Shown here piece after piece: positions 60,649 to 64,000 of a stretch of DNA of 64,000 nt. Position 1 is the first letter of the stretch, and every line of letters begins with the position of its first letter. The position numbers were made by a program, and so were the translations under genes. Origin of the DNA: Planctomycetota bacterium (GTDB lineage: Bacteria > Planctomycetota > Planctomycetia > Planctomycetales > Planctomycetaceae); the NCBI GenBank assembly GCA_023417655.1, contig JAEZFD010000069.1:30694-94693 (forward strand), in the 5' to 3' direction. The notes under the pieces were generated by a model that did no database searches, was not told the origin of the DNA, and saw only the letters and a list, made by a program, of their open reading frames with translations.

Positions 60649-63600
60649 TCAGTCGGCGATTGGTTCTTCGGAATCAGTCACCGGAGAATCGGAATCGAAC
60701 CAGCGGTAGATTGCAGGCAGCACCAGCAATGTCAGGATCGTGCAGGTAAATAATCCGCCGATCACGACCGTCGCGAGCGGACGCTGGACCTCGGCCCCTG
60801 CACTCCCAGACACCGCCATCGGAATGAATCCTAATGCTCCGCATGTTGCCGTCATAAACACGGGTCGCAACCGATCCATCGCCCCGGTTGTCACAGCGGA
60901 AAAGACATCATTTCCGTGCTCACGGAGATGGCGAATGTGTTCGATCAACACAACTCCGTTCATGACCGCGATTCCGAACAAGGCGATGAAACCAACGCCC
61001 GCCGAGATGGAGAACGGCATGTCGCGCAGCCACAGCGCGAAGATTCCCCCGGTCGCAGCGATGGGGACGTTGAGATAGATCAGCAGCGTCAACTTGAACG
61101 AGTTGAACGTGATATAGAGCAGCGAGAAAATCAGGAACAAAGCGACTGGCACCGCGATCATCAATCGCGCACTCGCTTCTTTCAGGTTCTGGAACTGGCC
61201 TCCCCAAGTGAGTGAATAACCCGCAGGAAGTTTGACCTGTTCGTCAACCACTCGCTGAGCTTCTGCGACGAATCCCCCCAGATCCCGTCCCCTCACATTA
61301 CACTGAATCAGAAGACGTCTCCGAATCGCATCGCGGCTGATTTCAGAAGGGCCGTCTTCCATGCGGATCTCTGCCAGTTGCGACAGCGGAATGTGTCGCC
61401 CCTGCGCGTCAGCCACCTTCAATTCACGAAGTTGCTCGGTATCCTCACGCCATTGCGGCGACAGGCGAAGCTGCAGCGGGAATCGGCGTTGACCTTCAAA
61501 CACCTCCCCGGCGGGCATTCCACCAATCATGTTGACGGTGTCGAGCACGTCCCGGGAATCGACGCCATATCTTGAGATGGCGTCGCGGCGGACAATGACC
61601 CGAAGATACGGCAAACCTGCAATCTGCTGAGCCTGAACATCCGCCGCACCGGGGACCTGACTTAGAGCACGGACAATCTTGTCCCCTTCCTCTTTGAGAA
61701 CGTTCAGATCGTCCCCATACAGACTGAGTCCAACATCCGAGCGAACGCCGGCCACCAGTTCCTGCACTCGCAGTTCAATCGGCTGGGTGAAGCTGAAAGA
61801 ATTGCTCGGCACGGCCTTTTCCAGCGCTTCCTGCATCTGCTCAATCAATTCAGTTTTAGGAATTCGTTTCGGCCAGTCCTTCTCTGGCTTCATTCGAATC
61901 AGAATGTCAGTCTGATGCACGCCCATCGGGTCGTTGGCAATCTCAGGACGGCCTGTTTTCGAAATCACACTCTCCACCTGCGGAAATGTCTTCAGGGTTC
62001 GTTCAATGGCCTTGGTCATCTCCAGCGAGGTCTCGAGTGAAACGCTCGGGAGTCGAACCGCCTGAATCGCGAGATCCCCTTCATCCAGCTTTGGAACGAA
62101 CTCCACTCCGAACCGTGATGCCACCCCAACGCTGACTGCAAAGATGATCGCTGAAGTTCCGACCATCAGCACTGGACGGGCCATTGCGAACTTCAGCATG
62201 GGGGCATAGGACGCTTTCAGCCAGCGGACGAGAAACGTATCGGTCGAGCGAACGCTGCGAACAAGGAACAGCGACGCCATGACCGGCATCACCGTCACCG
62301 AAAGGATCAACGCTCCGGTCAAAGCCGACATAAACGTGAAGGCCATCGGGCGGAACATTTTTCCTTCCACTCCCTCCAGGCTGAGAATCGGCAGAAAGAC
62401 GATGATCACGATCAGCCCGGCGAACAGAATCGGAGTTGCGACTTCTTTGGACGACTCCATGAAAACTGATTTCGGCACCCGCTTGCCGGGATGCTGTTTC
62501 AGGTACAGACTCGCTCGCCGTACCGCGTTTTCGATCATCACGACCGCCCCGTCGACGATCACGCCGAAGTCGACAGCCCCCAGACTCATCAGGTTGGCCG
62601 AAACTCCCGCGAGCTTCATGGCAATCAGAGCGCACATCGCTGAGAGAGGAATCGCCGCAGCGACAATCAACCCCGCACGGACGTCTCCCAGCAGAAGAAA
62701 GAGCATGACGATCACCAGGAAGACACCAACGCCGATGTTTTCCGCGATGGTATGAATCGTCTTCTCGACGAGTTCCGTCCGATCATAGAACGTGTCGATA
62801 TAGACACCTTCGGGAAGCGTCGCTTCGATCTCTTTGATCTTCTGCTTGACGTCATGGACAACCTGCCGGGAGTTCCCCCCCATCAGCATCATCACCATTC
62901 CGGTGACGGCCTCGCGTTCGCCATCCCGGGTGACAGCTCCCTGCCGAAGCATTGGAGAGAATACCACGGTCGCGATATCGGAAATTCGAATCGCGGTTCC
63001 GTCATCTCGGGTATCGACGACAATGTTCCGAATATCATCGAGGGAAGTGACCAGTCCTTCGCCCCGAATCAGTCGCTGTTCTGCCCCGTGAACGATGTAA
63101 CCACCTCCTGCATTGGCATTATTTTGATGCAGGGCCTCATAGATCTCGGACAGGCTGATTTTGTAGTTCAGGAGCCGGTGGGGATCGATCTGGACTTCAT
63201 AGGTCTTGAGTTCTCCCCCGAATGTGTTGACTTCGATCACGCCCGGGACACTGCGAAGCTGAAAGGCAATCTGCCAGTCGAGAAGTGTGCGGAGATCCAT
63301 CAGGCTATATTCGTAACCCGGCTTCGCCCGAACCTCGAACTGATAGATCTCGCTCATCCCCGTCGCGATCGGCCCCATTTCAGGGGTTCCCATTCCGGCC
63401 GGAATATTCTCACGAGCCCGCTGCAGGCGTTCACTGATCAGATTACGCGCCCAGTAAATGTCGGTTCCCTCGTGGAATGCGACGGTCACCGCGGAGAGAC
63501 CAAAACGGCTGATCGAGCGGATTTCGTCGACATTCGGGAGCCCGCTCATCGCGTTCTCGACGGGAAATGTGATGAACTGTTCCACCTCCACCGGACCTAA

Positions 63601-63765
63601 TGCCGGCGATGTCGTCAGGATCTGAACCTGCACGTTCGTCAGATCAGGAACAGCATCCAAAGGCAATGAGGAGGCCGAATAAGCTCCGGCGCCGAGCAGG
63701 ATGATCGCCATCAACATCACGATGAAGCGATTTTCCAGCGACCATTCAATGAGATGCTTGACCAC
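60649..63765 (-). CDS. czcA: CzcA-type RND heavy-metal efflux pump
   Basis: A 1038-residue RND transporter of the heavy-metal efflux (HME) group. The first span is in IEWSLENRFIVMLMAIILL, and twelve spans in two sets of six are seen with two large periplasmic loops between. The proton-relay fourth span contains DFGVIVDGAVVMIEN, the form found in divalent-metal (Co, Zn, Cd, Ni) pumps rather than the AxG...D form of CusA for copper and silver. Other landmarks are DTFYDRTELVEKTIHTI and the fully conserved RMKPEKDWP. GTG at 63765 is the preferred start because AAGGAAA lies six bases before it; a GTG 14 codons earlier has no ribosome binding site. It is 84 bases downstream of the adaptor gene and would form a tripartite efflux system with it. 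Confidence 0.93.
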   Translation of the reverse strand: MVKHLIEWSLENRFIVMLMAIILLGAGAYSASSLPLDAVPDLTNVQVQILTTSPALGPVEVEQFITFPVENAMSGLPNVDEIRSISRFGLSAVTVAFHEGTDIYWARNLISERLQRARENIPAGMGTPEMGPIATGMSEIYQFEVRAKPGYEYSLMDLRTLLDWQIAFQLRSVPGVIEVNTFGGELKTYEVQIDPHRLLNYKISLSEIYEALHQNNANAGGGYIVHGAEQRLIRGEGLVTSLDDIRNIVVDTRDDGTAIRISDIATVVFSPMLRQGAVTRDGEREAVTGMVMMLMGGNSRQVVHDVKQKIKEIEATLPEGVYIDTFYDRTELVEKTIHTIAENIGVGVFLVIVMLFLLLGDVRAGLIVAAAIPLSAMCALIAMKLAGVSANLMSLGAVDFGVIVDGAVVMIENAVRRASLYLKQHPGKRVPKSVFMESSKEVATPILFAGLIVIIVFLPILSLEGVEGKMFRPMAFTFMSALTGALILSVTVMPVMASLFLVRSVRSTDTFLVRWLKASYAPMLKFAMARPVLMVGTSAIIFAVSVGVASRFGVEFVPKLDEGDLAIQAVRLPSVSLETSLEMTKAIERTLKTFPQVESVISKTGRPEIANDPMGVHQTDILIRMKPEKDWPKRIPKTELIEQMQEALEKAVPSNSFSFTQPIELRVQELVAGVRSDVGLSLYGDDLNVLKEEGDKIVRALSQVPGAADVQAQQIAGLPYLRVIVRRDAISRYGVDSRDVLDTVNMIGGMPAGEVFEGQRRFPLQLRLSPQWREDTEQLRELKVADAQGRHIPLSQLAEIRMEDGPSEISRDAIRRRLLIQCNVRGRDLGGFVAEAQRVVDEQVKLPAGYSLTWGGQFQNLKEASARLMIAVPVALFLIFSLLYITFNSFKLTLLIYLNVPIAATGGIFALWLRDMPFSISAGVGFIALFGIAVMNGVVLIEHIRHLREHGNDVFSAVTTGAMDRLRPVFMTATCGALGFIPMAVSGSAGAEVQRPLATVVIGGLFTCTILTLLVLPAIYRWFDSDSPVTDSEEPIAD

Positions 63766-63849
63766 GAGAAATTTCCTTGCAGGAAGACGAGTCTTCCCTT
63801 GTTCCACAGGATCACAATCAGGATGAAAGATGCGGCCGAAGAGTGACGG

Positions 63850-64000
63850 CTATTCCTCAAGGAGTTCCGCGAGCATCTTGGACTTCAATGCGAACCCGCC
63901 CTGCGTGACGACCGGATCGCCAGCCTTCAGACCTGAGAGCACTTCAACACTGTTTTTGTTTCGCCGTCCGAGACGGACATCACGTCGCGCGAATGTGCCT
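63850..64000 (-). CDS. RND periplasmic adaptor (CzcB/CusB-like), C-terminal end (rest outside window)
   Basis: The minus-strand frame ends with TAG at 63850-63852 and is open to the window edge, giving the last ~49 residues of an adaptor. Visible sequence GTFARRDVRLGRRNKNSVEV then LSGLKAGDPVVTQGGFALKS matches the membrane-proximal end of CusB/CzcB-type membrane fusion proteins, including the GLKxGDxVVxxGxF strand and a C-terminal acidic helix. It joins the inner-membrane pump to an outer-membrane channel. It is the upstream partner of the czcA gene in one operon. Confidence 0.85.
   Translation of the reverse strand, partial: GTFARRDVRLGRRNKNSVEVLSGLKAGDPVVTQGGFALKSKMLAELLEE

Noticed and set aside
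62752..63600. 282-codon plus-strand frame opposite czcA
   Set aside because: Mirror of the pump gene with no start signal; the pump motifs settle the coding strand.
1..64000. IS elements, prophage or CRISPR arrays
   Set aside because: No transposase, integrase, phage structural gene, terminal inverted repeat with target duplication, or regularly spaced repeat was seen on reading both strands.

Overview
The window looks like chromosomal DNA of a planctomycete (phylum Planctomycetota). The evidence is a very large secreted protein that combines a PVC-type membrane-bound-dehydrogenase propeller, HEAT-like repeats, a CxxCH haem site, a DUF1080 domain and FG-GAP repeats. It is supported by a DUF1080-ThuA fusion, a Tat-exported Gfo/Idh/MocA oxidoreductase, a sulfatase-modifying-factor-like protein and a long MoxR/DUF58/von Willebrand factor A (vWA) operon. 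No tRNA, rRNA, IS element, prophage or CRISPR array was seen. Codon use is uniform and intergenic hairpin terminators are common, so most of this is ordinary chromosome rather than an island.

Layout. 0-8.7 kb: the 3' end of a glycerophosphodiesterase, a lactonase-fold protein, a Tat Gfo/Idh oxidoreductase, a His-rich membrane microprotein, ilvN-ilvC, recA with its own promoter, and glnA. 8.8-17.3 kb: a two-part secreted esterase, a small conserved-looking protein, a proline-rich secreted protein with two YHS-like domains, sppA, and a second secreted alpha/beta hydrolase preceded by a perfect 14-bp hairpin. 17.6-27.5 kb: exported catabolic-type proteins (giant haem protein, DUF1080-ThuA), a DUF457 membrane protein and an FGE-like protein without the catalytic cysteine pair. 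27.8-35.3 kb: a Tad/Flp-pilus-related set, all on the minus strand (OmpA-like protein, secretin, TadG-like vWA protein, two TadE-like proteins), without an ATPase or inner-membrane platform in view. 35.8-39.5 kb: a structured RNA leader, then a zinc-ribbon protein, a vWA protein and an ABC exporter pair. 39.5-45.9 kb: two multi-pass glycosyltransferase-like proteins flanking a Nramp-like transporter with a changed metal site. 46.7-60.5 kb: an eight-gene MoxR operon containing an ABC transporter, followed by an SPFH-GYF protein. 60.6-64.0 kb: a CzcA-type RND metal efflux pump and the end of its adaptor.

How the parts relate. ilvN and ilvC act in successive steps of branched-chain amino acid synthesis. 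The MoxR operon probably builds or remodels an envelope complex: a AAA+ chaperone, vWA clients, DUF58 and an ABC transporter are translationally coupled. The Tad-like genes supply an outer-membrane secretin and pseudopilin-type subunits. The strongest candidates for something undescribed are the branched RNA element at 35835-35940 with two competing pairings, the Tad-like set, the MoxR-ABC operon and the Nramp-like protein lacking the DPGN motif.
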